NCBI RefSeq assembly: GCF_015670405.1
Contig: NZ_JADPBQ010000001.1
Location: forward strand, 42,271 to 106,270
Direction of reading: 5' to 3'
Origin: Clostridium sp. 1001271B_151109_B4
GTDB lineage: Bacteria; Bacillota; Clostridia; Clostridiales; Clostridiaceae
DNA: 64,000 nt
The translations under genes and the position numbers were made by a program. Shown here one piece after another: positions 56,321 through 64,000 of this stretch; position 1 is the first letter of the stretch, and each line of letters begins with the position of its first letter. The notes beneath the pieces were generated by a model. That model did no database searches. It saw only the letters and a list, made by a program, of their open reading frames with translations, and was not told the origin of the DNA.

Positions 56321-57340
56321 ATGCAAGAAAAATTATTAGCAATTAAAGAAGCTGCTTTTAATGAAATATCTGCTGCTGAAAATAGTGGAGCATTAGAAGA
56401 AATAAGAGTTAAATACCTTGGTAAAAAGGGTGAGCTTACTACAATATTAAGAGGTATGGGTTCATTAACACCAGAAGAAAGACCAATAGTTGGTAAATTA
56501 GTTAATGAAGCTAAAAGTGAAGTTGAAGCAAAATTAGAAGAGGTTGGAACTGCAATCAAAACTAAAGAAAAAAATGCTAAACTTGCAAGTGAAGTAATTG
56601 ATATATCTCTTCCAGGGAAGAAGCAAGTTATAGGAAAGAGACATCCTCTTGATTTAACATTAGAAAGAATGAAAGAAATATTTATTTCAATGGGATTCAG
56701 TATAGAAGATGGTCCAGAAGTTGAGCTTGATCATTATAATTTTGAAGCTTTAAACATACCAAAGGATCATCCAGCAAGAAGTGAACAAGATACTTTCTAT
56801 ATTAATGATAATATAGTTTTAAGAACTCAAACTTCACCAATTCAAATTAGAACAATGGAAAATCAAGAACCACCTATAAAGATGATATCTCCAGGTAAGG
56901 TATATAGATCAGATGCTGTAGATGCTACACATTCACCAATATTCTATCAAATGGAAGGATTAGTAATCGATAAGGGAGTTACTTTTGCAGATTTAAAAGG
57001 TACTTTAGAGTTATTTGCTAAAAAGATGTTTGGAGACAAGGTTGTAACTAAGTTTAGACCACATCACTTCCCATTCACTGAACCATCAGCTGAAATGGAT
57101 GCAACTTGCTTCGTTTGTGAAGGAAAAGGATGTAGAGTTTGTAAAGGAAGCGGATGGATTGAAATTTTAGGTTGTGGAATGGTTCATCCTAATGTTTTAA
57201 GAAACTGTGGAATTGATCCTGAAGTATATAGTGGATTTGCTTTTGGATTTGGTGTGGATAGAATGGTTATGCTTAAGTATGGAATTGATGATATAAGAGC
57301 ATTATACGAAAGTGATATGAGATTTTTAAATCAATTTTAA
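56321..57340 (+). CDS. pheS: Phenylalanyl-tRNA synthetase alpha subunit
   Basis: 339 residues. N-terminal coiled coil (1-85), class II catalytic core with motif 2 [18 protein letters not shown], an [12 protein letters not shown] stretch, [15 protein letters not shown] and motif 3 [11 protein letters not shown]. Includes a Cys pair region ([12 protein letters not shown]), found in many bacterial PheS. 17 bases before pheT. Confidence 0.97.
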   Translation: MQEKLLAIKEAAFNEISAAENSGALEEIRVKYLGKKGELTTILRGMGSLTPEERPIVGKLVNEAKSEVEAKLEEVGTAIKTKEKNAKLASEVIDISLPGKKQVIGKRHPLDLTLERMKEIFISMGFSIEDGPEVELDHYNFEALNIPKDHPARSEQDTFYINDNIVLRTQTSPIQIRTMENQEPPIKMISPGKVYRSDAVDATHSPIFYQMEGLVIDKGVTFADLKGTLELFAKKMFGDKVVTKFRPHHFPFTEPSAEMDATCFVCEGKGCRVCKGSGWIEILGCGMVHPNVLRNCGIDPEVYSGFAFGFGVDRMVMLKYGIDDIRALYESDMRFLNQF

Positions 57341-57357
57341 TTAGGAGGTAAAGTAAT

Positions 57358-59736
57358 ATGAAAGTACCATATAATTGGTTAAAGGACTACGCTGAAGTTA
57401 ACGTAGACCCACATACATTAGGAGATAAATTAACTCTTTCAGGTTCAGCTTTAGAAGAGGTTATAATACAAGGGGATAACATAAAAAATGTTGTTACTGG
57501 TAAAATTACAAAAATAGAAAAGCACCCAGATGCTGATAGATTAAATGTTTGTCAAGTTAATATAGGAGCAGATGAGGAAATACAAATAGTTACAGCTGCT
57601 ACTAATATGAAGGAGCAAGACATAGTACCAGTTGCTCTACATAAGTCAATTTTAGCTGATGGAACTGAAATTAAAAAAGGTAAAATGAGAGGGGTAGTAT
57701 CTAACGGTATGTTCTGTTCTGAAGAAGAACTTGGAATAGCTGGAGATGAACCAGTTCATGGATTAATGATTTTACCTGCTGATGCTCCATTAGGAATGGA
57801 TATAAAAGAATACTTAGGGTTAAATAAGGCTATATTAGATTTTGAAATAACTTCTAATAGACCAGATTGCTTAAGCATGGTTGGTATGGCAAGAGAAACT
57901 GCTGCAACTTTAAGAACATCGTATAAAATGCCAAACTTTAATTACGAAGCTAAATGTTCAGCTAATATTAATGATGAACTAAAAGTAGAAGTTAGAGATG
58001 AATTATGTAGAAGATACATGGCTAAAGGTGTAAAAAATGTTAAAGTTGAACCATCACCAGGGTGGATGCAAGAAAGACTTTTAGAAGCAGGTGTTAGACC
58101 TATAAACAATATAGTTGATATAACTAACTTTGTTATGTTAGAGCTAGGTCAACCGATGCATGCATTTGATGCAAGACAAATAGAAAGTAAGACTATAGTT
58201 GTTGAAAGAGCTTTAGATGGCGAAAAATTCACAACATTAGATGAAATAGAAAGAGAATTAGATTCAAGTATCTTAATGATTAAAGATGGTTCTAAATCTG
58301 TTGCTGTAGCTGGAATAATGGGTGGATTAAATTCAGAAATTCAAGATGATACTACAGAAGTAATCTTTGAATCTGCAAACTTTGAAGGAACTAACATAAG
58401 AGTTAGCTCTAAAAAGTTAAATTTAAGATCAGAAAGTTCTTCAAGATTTGATAAAGATATAGATCCAAACTTAGCTAAACTTGCAATAGATAGAGCATGT
58501 GCTTTAATTTGTGAATTAGGCTGTGGTGAAGTTATGGAAGGTACTATTGACGTTTATAATAATGTTAAGGAAGAAGGTTCTATAACTGTAGATTCTAATT
58601 GGATAAACAAATTCCTAGGAACAGAAATTTCTAAAGAAGAAATGAAAGAAGCTTTAGATTCATTAGATTTAAAGACGGAATTAAATGGTGATGATTTAGT
58701 AATAACTATTCCAACATTTAGAATAGATATTGCTATAAAAGAAGATATTGCTGAAGAAGTTGCAAGAATTTATGGATATGATAAGATTCCTACAACTATA
58801 TTTAAGGTTTCAACTGAAAGAGAACCAAAGCATAAAAATGAATTATTAAATGATAAGGTTATTGAAATAATGGTTGGTAGTGGTATTAACCAATCTATTA
58901 GTTATTCATTTGTATCGCCTAAGGTATTTGATAAAGTAAATATACCTGCAAATAGCGAATTAAGAAATGTAGTTAAAATCAAAAATCCATTAGGTGAAGA
59001 TTATAGCGTTATGAGAACAACTACGTTACCTTCAATTATGGAATCTTTAGGAAGAAACTATTCAAGAAATAATGACTATGTAAGATTATTTGAAATTGGA
59101 AGAACGTATATTCCAAATGAAGATGAAACTAAATTACCAACTGAAAAGAATATTTTAACTATTGGTATTTACGGAGATTGTGATTATTTAGATCTTAAAG
59201 GAATAGTTGAAAATGTAATTGATGGATTAGGAATAGCTAAGGCTAAATATGTTAGAGAAAGTGAAAATCCAAGCTACCATCCAGGTAAAACAGCTGCACT
59301 TATGGTAAGAAATAAAAAGGCAGGTGTATTTGGAGAAGTTCATCCAGATGTAATTGAAAACTATGGAATAGATGTTGATTGCTATGTTGCAGAGCTTGAT
59401 TTAGATGCCTTATTTGAAGCTTCAAATATGAATAAATCATATAAGGCGCTTCCAAAATTCCCAGCAGTTACAAGGGATATAGCATTATTATGTGATGATT
59501 CTATATTAGTTGCTGAAATAGAAGAAACTATAAGAAAAGCTGGTGGAAATTTAGTAGAAAAAGTTCAATTATTCGACATATACAAGGGAGCACAAATTCC
59601 AGAAGGTAAAAAGTCAATAGCATATGCAATTGCATATAGAGATGAAAAGAAAACTTTAGAAGATAAAGATATAGCTAAAGTTCATGATAAAATTCTTAAA
59701 GCATTAGAGCATAAATTAGGTGCTGTTTTAAGATAA
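57358..59736 (+). CDS. pheT: Phenylalanyl-tRNA synthetase beta subunit
   Basis: 792 residues: N-terminal tRNA-binding domain (40-150; [13 protein letters not shown]), B3/B4 editing domain (about 210-370), B5 domain with the DNA-binding-like fold (about 400-475), catalytic-like core and C-terminal FDX-ACB anticodon-binding domain (about 700-792; [16 protein letters not shown]). Forms the alpha2-beta2 enzyme with PheS. AGGAGGT ribosome binding site. Confidence 0.97.
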   Translation: MKVPYNWLKDYAEVNVDPHTLGDKLTLSGSALEEVIIQGDNIKNVVTGKITKIEKHPDADRLNVCQVNIGADEEIQIVTAATNMKEQDIVPVALHKSILADGTEIKKGKMRGVVSNGMFCSEEELGIAGDEPVHGLMILPADAPLGMDIKEYLGLNKAILDFEITSNRPDCLSMVGMARETAATLRTSYKMPNFNYEAKCSANINDELKVEVRDELCRRYMAKGVKNVKVEPSPGWMQERLLEAGVRPINNIVDITNFVMLELGQPMHAFDARQIESKTIVVERALDGEKFTTLDEIERELDSSILMIKDGSKSVAVAGIMGGLNSEIQDDTTEVIFESANFEGTNIRVSSKKLNLRSESSSRFDKDIDPNLAKLAIDRACALICELGCGEVMEGTIDVYNNVKEEGSITVDSNWINKFLGTEISKEEMKEALDSLDLKTELNGDDLVITIPTFRIDIAIKEDIAEEVARIYGYDKIPTTIFKVSTEREPKHKNELLNDKVIEIMVGSGINQSISYSFVSPKVFDKVNIPANSELRNVVKIKNPLGEDYSVMRTTTLPSIMESLGRNYSRNNDYVRLFEIGRTYIPNEDETKLPTEKNILTIGIYGDCDYLDLKGIVENVIDGLGIAKAKYVRESENPSYHPGKTAALMVRNKKAGVFGEVHPDVIENYGIDVDCYVAELDLDALFEASNMNKSYKALPKFPAVTRDIALLCDDSILVAEIEETIRKAGGNLVEKVQLFDIYKGAQIPEGKKSIAYAIAYRDEKKTLEDKDIAKVHDKILKALEHKLGAVLR

Positions 59737-59749
59737 TTATTAAAGTATT

Positions 59750-59778
59750 AAAGGAAGCTGAATTTTCAGCTTCCTTTA
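59750..59778. terminator. Hairpin between convergent pheT and the DUF2156-type gene
   Basis: Perfect 13-bp stem AAAGGAAGCTGAA (59750-59762) / TTCAGCTTCCTTT (59765-59777). The T-tract is short, so termination strength is uncertain. Confidence 0.7.
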
Positions 59779-60660
59779 AATTATTATTAATGATTTTTTT
59801 AATAAATATAGAGGGTAATATGAAAGTTTTGACTTTCTTAATCCAGGACAACCACAATCTTCTTCCCTATTAATATATTTCGTATTTTTAAAATCCTTAT
59901 TTATAAATTCTCTATTTATAAATGCATATACGCCTTTATAATTTATATCACAACGTTCAATATGGATGATGGCCGTATCATTTAATATTTCACCAATTGA
60001 AAATCCAACAAGATTGTTATTTACATAAACTGCAATACTTTTCAAATTTAAATAATTCAGATTATGAAGTAAATTAGTTATTTCTAATGTTTCATAACGT
60101 AATTCCTCGCAAAGTTTATATTTGTTTTTATGCCACTTTTCTATTAAATCTAAACAATCTTGAATAGTTTTCTCATCATCTATCGATTTTATAATATAAT
60201 TATAAGATTTTATAAATGAATTATAGTGATTTTTCTTTTGATGATACTTTTTTCCTGACAAATTTAATAATTCATCAGTTGAATATACATATTCAAAGTT
60301 GTCTCTGTTTTGGATTGTTTTGAAAGGAAAACTTGTATATTCTTTTAGCACATTAACAAAATTATCTTCAATATCACCAAAGAGGTAAATATTATCGGTG
60401 AGGCTTAAATTTTTTAAAGTTAATATTAATTCTTCTAATTTATTCCTATCATAGCCAATAGGCATCATAAAAAATACTCCATCTTTTGTTTCTTTTTTTA
60501 TTATTAAGCAATCATTTATAATAGAATATTCAATTTTGCAAAAATCCTTCCATAAATAAAGTGTTACAAAAGAATATTCATAAGATCTATTATCAATTTT
60601 ACATAAATACTTTTCAAATAAATCTTTATCCTCTAAACTTATGCTTTTAAAGTTTTTCAA
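59776..60660 (-). CDS. DUF2156/phosphatidylglycerol lysyltransferase-domain-like protein
   Basis: 294 residues, GNAT-like fold in two halves. N-terminal FEKYLCKIDNRSYEYSFVTLYLW and the middle GKKYHQKKNHYNSFIK (basic motif typical of the family), then VNNNLVGFSIGEIL and IHIERCDINYKGVYAFINREF. The family includes aminoacyl- or acyl-transferases; there are no membrane segments as in MprF, so the lipid role is doubtful. GGAGATGG near the start. Confidence 0.8.
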   Translation of the reverse strand: MKNFKSISLEDKDLFEKYLCKIDNRSYEYSFVTLYLWKDFCKIEYSIINDCLIIKKETKDGVFFMMPIGYDRNKLEELILTLKNLSLTDNIYLFGDIEDNFVNVLKEYTSFPFKTIQNRDNFEYVYSTDELLNLSGKKYHQKKNHYNSFIKSYNYIIKSIDDEKTIQDCLDLIEKWHKNKYKLCEELRYETLEITNLLHNLNYLNLKSIAVYVNNNLVGFSIGEILNDTAIIHIERCDINYKGVYAFINREFINKDFKNTKYINREEDCGCPGLRKSKLSYYPLYLLKKSLIII

Positions 60661-60826
60661 TTTACCATCTCCTCTTAATAAGGAAGAAAATAGTATATAT
60701 ATTATTTTATTTCTACAATTAAAAGATGTGTATGTTAATACTTGATTAACAAAATTTTAGGAATTTAATTTTACTATAAGAATATAATTCAATGAATAAT
60801 AAATTTATATAAGGGTTAGGTAAAAT

Positions 60827-61312
60827 ATGAAGTTACAAAATTTGATTTTAAACTTGTCAAAAGATGATATATTAAAGTTAATATCACTTCAAGATAAAAC
60901 AATTATCAAATCATTAGAATTAGGAAATGAAATGAAGATAAGTGGGATTTATAAGTTGATGGGATTAAATGTTGATTTCAATGGAATTATGAGTATAAGC
61001 AGTTTTAAAAATAATGTTATTTATATTACAATAAATGAATTTAAAATTTCTAATAAAACATCAAGTAATCCATTGGTTAAAGGTTCGATTGCATTACTAA
61101 CAAAATCTATAAATGATATTGAAGGAATGTCTTTAAAAAATAAACTACTTACGATTGATATAGAAAAAATAGTACAAGCTTATTGTACAGATACTTATGG
61201 AATAAAGCTTGATAAATTAGATATAAGTACTTTAAGTACTAAAAATGGAGCGTTAGAGTTTGGAATAAATATTTTAGAGTTAAATTTGAAAAATTTGATT
61301 GTTCAAAAATAA
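60827..61312 (+). CDS. Hypothetical protein (161 aa)
   Basis: Not recognised. Soluble, alternating beta-strand segments (MKISGIYKLMGLNVDFNGIM; NNVIYITINEFKIS; LEFGINILELNLKN) after a short N-terminal helix. No signal peptide. The strand pattern faintly recalls lipid-binding beta-clamp proteins such as DUF2993, but that is weak. GGGTTAGG upstream is an average ribosome binding site. Ended by a long terminator hairpin. Confidence 0.6.
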   Translation: MKLQNLILNLSKDDILKLISLQDKTIIKSLELGNEMKISGIYKLMGLNVDFNGIMSISSFKNNVIYITINEFKISNKTSSNPLVKGSIALLTKSINDIEGMSLKNKLLTIDIEKIVQAYCTDTYGIKLDKLDISTLSTKNGALEFGINILELNLKNLIVQK

Positions 61313-61330
61313 TAAATAAGGTTAATAATA

Positions 61331-61396
61331 TAGGATTATATTTTTTATTAGAATTATAAAATGTTAAAAATAATAAGAAATATAATCCTTTTTTAT
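61331..61396 (+). terminator. Terminator between the hypothetical gene and the glpP remnant
   Basis: AGGATTATATTT (61332-61343) / AAATATAATCCT, a long loop, then TTTTTTATT. Confidence 0.7.
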
Positions 61397-61397
61397 T

Positions 61398-61767
61398 AAT
61401 AATAAGACCTATAATAGCTTTATGAATAGCAGAACATATGCTATTATTACCATGTAAACAATTAAATTATAAGGTTAAGGAAAAAATAAAATTAGTATTT
61501 TACATCAGCAAAGTTACATGGATTGATTGCAATACAAAGTTTTTTTGATACAATTCCACTTAATAATAGCAGAAGTAATATTATTTCAGAATGTGATGAT
61601 ATTAAAATATTACCAGGAGTTATGCCAAAGGTAATAAAAAAATAGACAATTGTACTAATAAACCTATTATTGTTGGTGGGCTAATTGATAATAAAGAAGA
61701 TATTATTTTAGCACTAAGTGCAGATGCAACAAGTGTATCAAGTATTAAGAAAAGTTTAATTAAGTAA
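61398..61767 (+). pseudogene. glpP: Decayed glycerol-3-phosphate-responsive antiterminator (GlpP)
   Basis: C-terminal half of GlpP is readable: HGLIAIQSFFDTIPLNNS, CDDIKILPGVMPKVIKK then a stop (61643-61645); after a missing A in an A-run, the frame continues KPIIVGGLIDNKEDIILALS to 61767. The N-terminal half has frameshifts and stops. glpP normally precedes glpK and controls it by binding leader RNA. Confidence 0.78.
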
Positions 61768-61784
61768 TATAGGAGGTATTAAGT

Positions 61785-63278
61785 ATGAAGAAATATATAT
61801 TGTCATTAGACCAAGGAACTACTAGTTCTAGAGCAATTATATTTGATAAAGAGCAAAATATTTATGGCGTTTCACAAAAGGAGTTTAATCAAATATATCC
61901 AAAAGAAGGATGGGTTGAACATAATCCTATGGAAATATGGTCATCCCAATATTGTGTTCTTCAAGAAGTTTTAGCTAAGACTAATGTAGAACCTGAAGAA
62001 ATAGCAGCTATAGGAATTACAAATCAAAGGGAAACTACTATTGTATGGGATAAGGTAACTGGAGAACCAATATATAATGCAATAGTATGGCAGTGTAGAA
62101 GAACTGCTGATATATGTGAAGAATTAAAAAAAGATGGTTTTGATAAATATATTAAAGAAAATACAGGGCTATTAATAGATGCGTATTTTTCTGCTACAAA
62201 AATAAAATGGATATTAGATAATGTTAAAGGGGCAAGAAAGAAGGCAGAATCAGGGAGATTGATTTTTGGAACTGTAGATTCATGGTTACTTTGGAAGCTT
62301 ACTAATGGTAAAATTCATGTAACTGATTATACAAATGCATCAAGAACTATGTTGTTTAATATTAAAACATTAAAGTGGGATAAAAACATTTTAAACAAAT
62401 TAAATATACCATTATCTATGATGCCAGAAGTTAAAAGTTCATCAGAAGTTTATGGATATGCTAATTTAGGGGGAAAAGGAAATGTTCAAGTTCCTATAGC
62501 GGGCATTGCTGGGGATCAGCAAGCAGCACTTTTTGGTCAAGCAGCATTTAATAAAGGAGATGCAAAAAATACATATGGAACTGGATGTTTCTTATTGATG
62601 AATACAGGTGAAAAATTAATAGAAAGCAAGCATGGATTAATTACAACAATAGCTATAGGATTAAATGGAAAGGTGCAATATGCATTAGAAGGCTCTGTTT
62701 TTATGGGGGGTGCAATAATTCAATGGTTAAGAGATGAAATGGAATTGATTACAGATGCACAAGATTCAGAGTATTTTGCTCAAAAAGTAAAAGATAATGG
62801 TGGCGTTTATATTGTTCCTGCTTTTGTAGGTCTCGGTGCACCATATTGGGATATGTATGCAAGAGGTTCTATTTTTGGATTAACCAGGGGGGCAAATAAA
62901 AATCATATTATAAGAGCAGCTTTAGAATCAATTGCATATCAAGTTAGAGACTTATTAGATGCTATGGAAGAGGATACTGGTTATAAAATAAATGTATTAA
63001 AGGTGGATGGTGGTGCAAGTAAAAATAAATTTTTAATGCAATTTCAATCTGATATATCAAATATCGAAGTTTGCAAGCCAATAATTACGGAAACAACAGC
63101 TTTAGGGGCTGCATATTTAGCTGGACTTGCAGTTGGATATTTTGAAAGCACTGAAGAAATAGCAAATGGATGGTATGCGAGTGAATCGTATAATCCTAAA
63201 TTAGAGGATGAAAAAAAAGAAGCATTATATAGAGGGTGGAAAAAGGCAGTTAAAAGATCTATGAACTGGGAAGAATAA
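61785..63278 (+). CDS. glpK: Glycerol kinase
   Basis: 497 residues, FGGY kinase. N-terminal [39 protein letters not shown], active-site and ATP motifs [40 protein letters not shown]. Phosphorylates glycerol to glycerol 3-phosphate; the next gene is a likely dehydrogenase for it. AGGAGGT ribosome binding site. glpP upstream is decayed. Confidence 0.97.
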   Translation: MKKYILSLDQGTTSSRAIIFDKEQNIYGVSQKEFNQIYPKEGWVEHNPMEIWSSQYCVLQEVLAKTNVEPEEIAAIGITNQRETTIVWDKVTGEPIYNAIVWQCRRTADICEELKKDGFDKYIKENTGLLIDAYFSATKIKWILDNVKGARKKAESGRLIFGTVDSWLLWKLTNGKIHVTDYTNASRTMLFNIKTLKWDKNILNKLNIPLSMMPEVKSSSEVYGYANLGGKGNVQVPIAGIAGDQQAALFGQAAFNKGDAKNTYGTGCFLLMNTGEKLIESKHGLITTIAIGLNGKVQYALEGSVFMGGAIIQWLRDEMELITDAQDSEYFAQKVKDNGGVYIVPAFVGLGAPYWDMYARGSIFGLTRGANKNHIIRAALESIAYQVRDLLDAMEEDTGYKINVLKVDGGASKNKFLMQFQSDISNIEVCKPIITETTALGAAYLAGLAVGYFESTEEIANGWYASESYNPKLEDEKKEALYRGWKKAVKRSMNWEE

Positions 63279-63341
63279 TTGATAAAATATGGTTTTAGTG
63301 GTATGATGTACATGTATTAAATATGAGTGTATGAAAAGTAG

Positions 63342-63397
63342 AGTCAAGCACAAAAACAGAGGATTAATTTCCTTGTTTTTGGCTTGGCTTTTTTTAA
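63342..63397 (+). terminator. Hairpin after glpK
   Basis: AGTCAAGC...AAAAACAGAGGA pairs with TCCTTGTTTTTGGCTTGGCT, then T7. It lies between glpK and the next gene, so the second gene may have its own promoter or receive readthrough. Confidence 0.75.
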
Positions 63398-63487
63398 TAT
63401 TTTAATAAGAATGAAGTTTGAAAATAAACTCATATTATAATATATAAAAAATGATTTTTAAAAGTAAAAAAATAAGAGGTGAAGTTT

Positions 63488-64000
63488 ATGTATGATGTTG
63501 CGATAATAGGTGCAGGAGTAATTGGTGCATCTATATTTAGGGAATTAACGAAATATAATTTGAATGTTATTGTAATTGAAAAAGAAAATGATGTTTCAAT
63601 GGGAACATCGAAAGCAAATTCTGCAATTATTCATGCTGGATATGATCCAAATGAAGGTACATTGATGGCTAGGTATAATGTAAAAGGAAATGAAATGTTT
63701 GATAAACTTTGTAAGGAGTTACATGTTCCATTTAAGAGAAATGGCTCATTGGTATTGGCTTTTAATAATGATGATTTAATAACAATAAATAACCTCTTCA
63801 AAAATGGAGAAAAAAATGGGGTAAAGGGATTAAAAATATTAAATAAAGAAGATGTTTTAAAAAGAGAGCCCAATATTAATAGTGAGGTTAAAGGTGCTTT
63901 GTTTGCATCGACAGGTGGAATAGTAGGACCATTTGAATATACGATAGCATTAATGGAAAATGCTGTTCAAAATGGAGGAGAAGTTAGTTTAAATAGTGAA
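63488..64000 (+). CDS. FAD-dependent glycerol-3-phosphate dehydrogenase-like oxidoreductase (partial)
   Basis: The first 171 residues: FAD-binding MYDVAIIGAGVIGASIFREL, VIEKENDVSMGTSKANSAIIHAGY, and ASTGGIVGPFEYTIAL, as in GlpA/GlpO and LhgO-type DAO-family oxidoreductases. Next to glpK, oxidation of glycerol 3-phosphate to dihydroxyacetone phosphate is the likely role. AAGAGGTGAAG ribosome binding site. The 3' end is outside the window. Confidence 0.85.
   Translation, partial: MYDVAIIGAGVIGASIFRELTKYNLNVIVIEKENDVSMGTSKANSAIIHAGYDPNEGTLMARYNVKGNEMFDKLCKELHVPFKRNGSLVLAFNNDDLITINNLFKNGEKNGVKGLKILNKEDVLKREPNINSEVKGALFASTGGIVGPFEYTIALMENAVQNGGEVSLNSE

Overview
The window is chromosomal DNA from a low-GC, spore-forming anaerobe, most likely Clostridium sensu stricto. 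This rests on very AT-rich codon use, strong GGAGG-type ribosome binding sites, T-box and lysine riboswitch leaders, sporulation genes (alpha/beta-type SASP, YtxC, a PdaB-like deacetylase), [NiFe]-hydrogenase maturation genes and a giant acyl-CoA dehydratase activase-like protein. No phage, insertion sequence or CRISPR array was seen.

Layout. 1-1935: a two-component system on the minus strand, with the kinase cut by the window edge. 2179-5508: M16 peptidase, recX, a membrane transglutaminase-like protein and a TPR protein. 5727-11186: the 1429-residue activase-like protein and a PfkB/pseudouridine kinase-like gene. 11353-16066: hypF-hypC-hypD-hypE. 16164-17667: a protein with Ser-Asp-Cys repeats and three small proteins. 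17895-20976: clpS-clpA and a cysteine-rich protein whose ribosome binding site lies in a long hairpin. 21053-25255: a minus-strand cluster (DUF3100 membrane protein, small membrane protein, amidohydrolase, TSUP permease) facing a Crp/Fnr regulator.

25403-28580: valS behind a T-box. 28659-31021: three decayed genes (MATE pump, prenyltransferase-repeat-like protein, FtsX-like permease) mixed with two small intact genes. 31125-36928: folC, deoD, TSCPD protein, beta-propeller, DUF4364 protein, polysaccharide deacetylase and SSB-like protein. 36967-38993: dapH divergent from an aminotransferase. 39474-45232: oppBCDF-oppA. 45563-48584: asd-dapA-dapB under a lysine riboswitch.

48722-52754: SASP, methyltransferase, hslO, tRNA-Cys, a DUF6873-like protein and ytxC. 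53092-55120: ktrB-ktrA. 55129-59736: SpoU-type RNA methyltransferase, then pheS-pheT behind a second T-box. 59776-64000: DUF2156-type protein, an orphan protein, a decayed glpP, glpK, and the start of an FAD-dependent glycerol-3-phosphate dehydrogenase-like gene.

How the genes work together. Lysine/diaminopimelate supply is represented by asd-dapA-dapB (lysine-sensing) plus dapH and a likely partner aminotransferase, which points to the acetylase branch. Two tRNA synthetase units are controlled by uncharged tRNA. The hyp genes serve a hydrogenase encoded elsewhere. The least explained parts are the 21053-25255 transporter/deaminase cluster, the repeat protein and small genes at 16164-17667, and the hairpin leader at 20476-20535.
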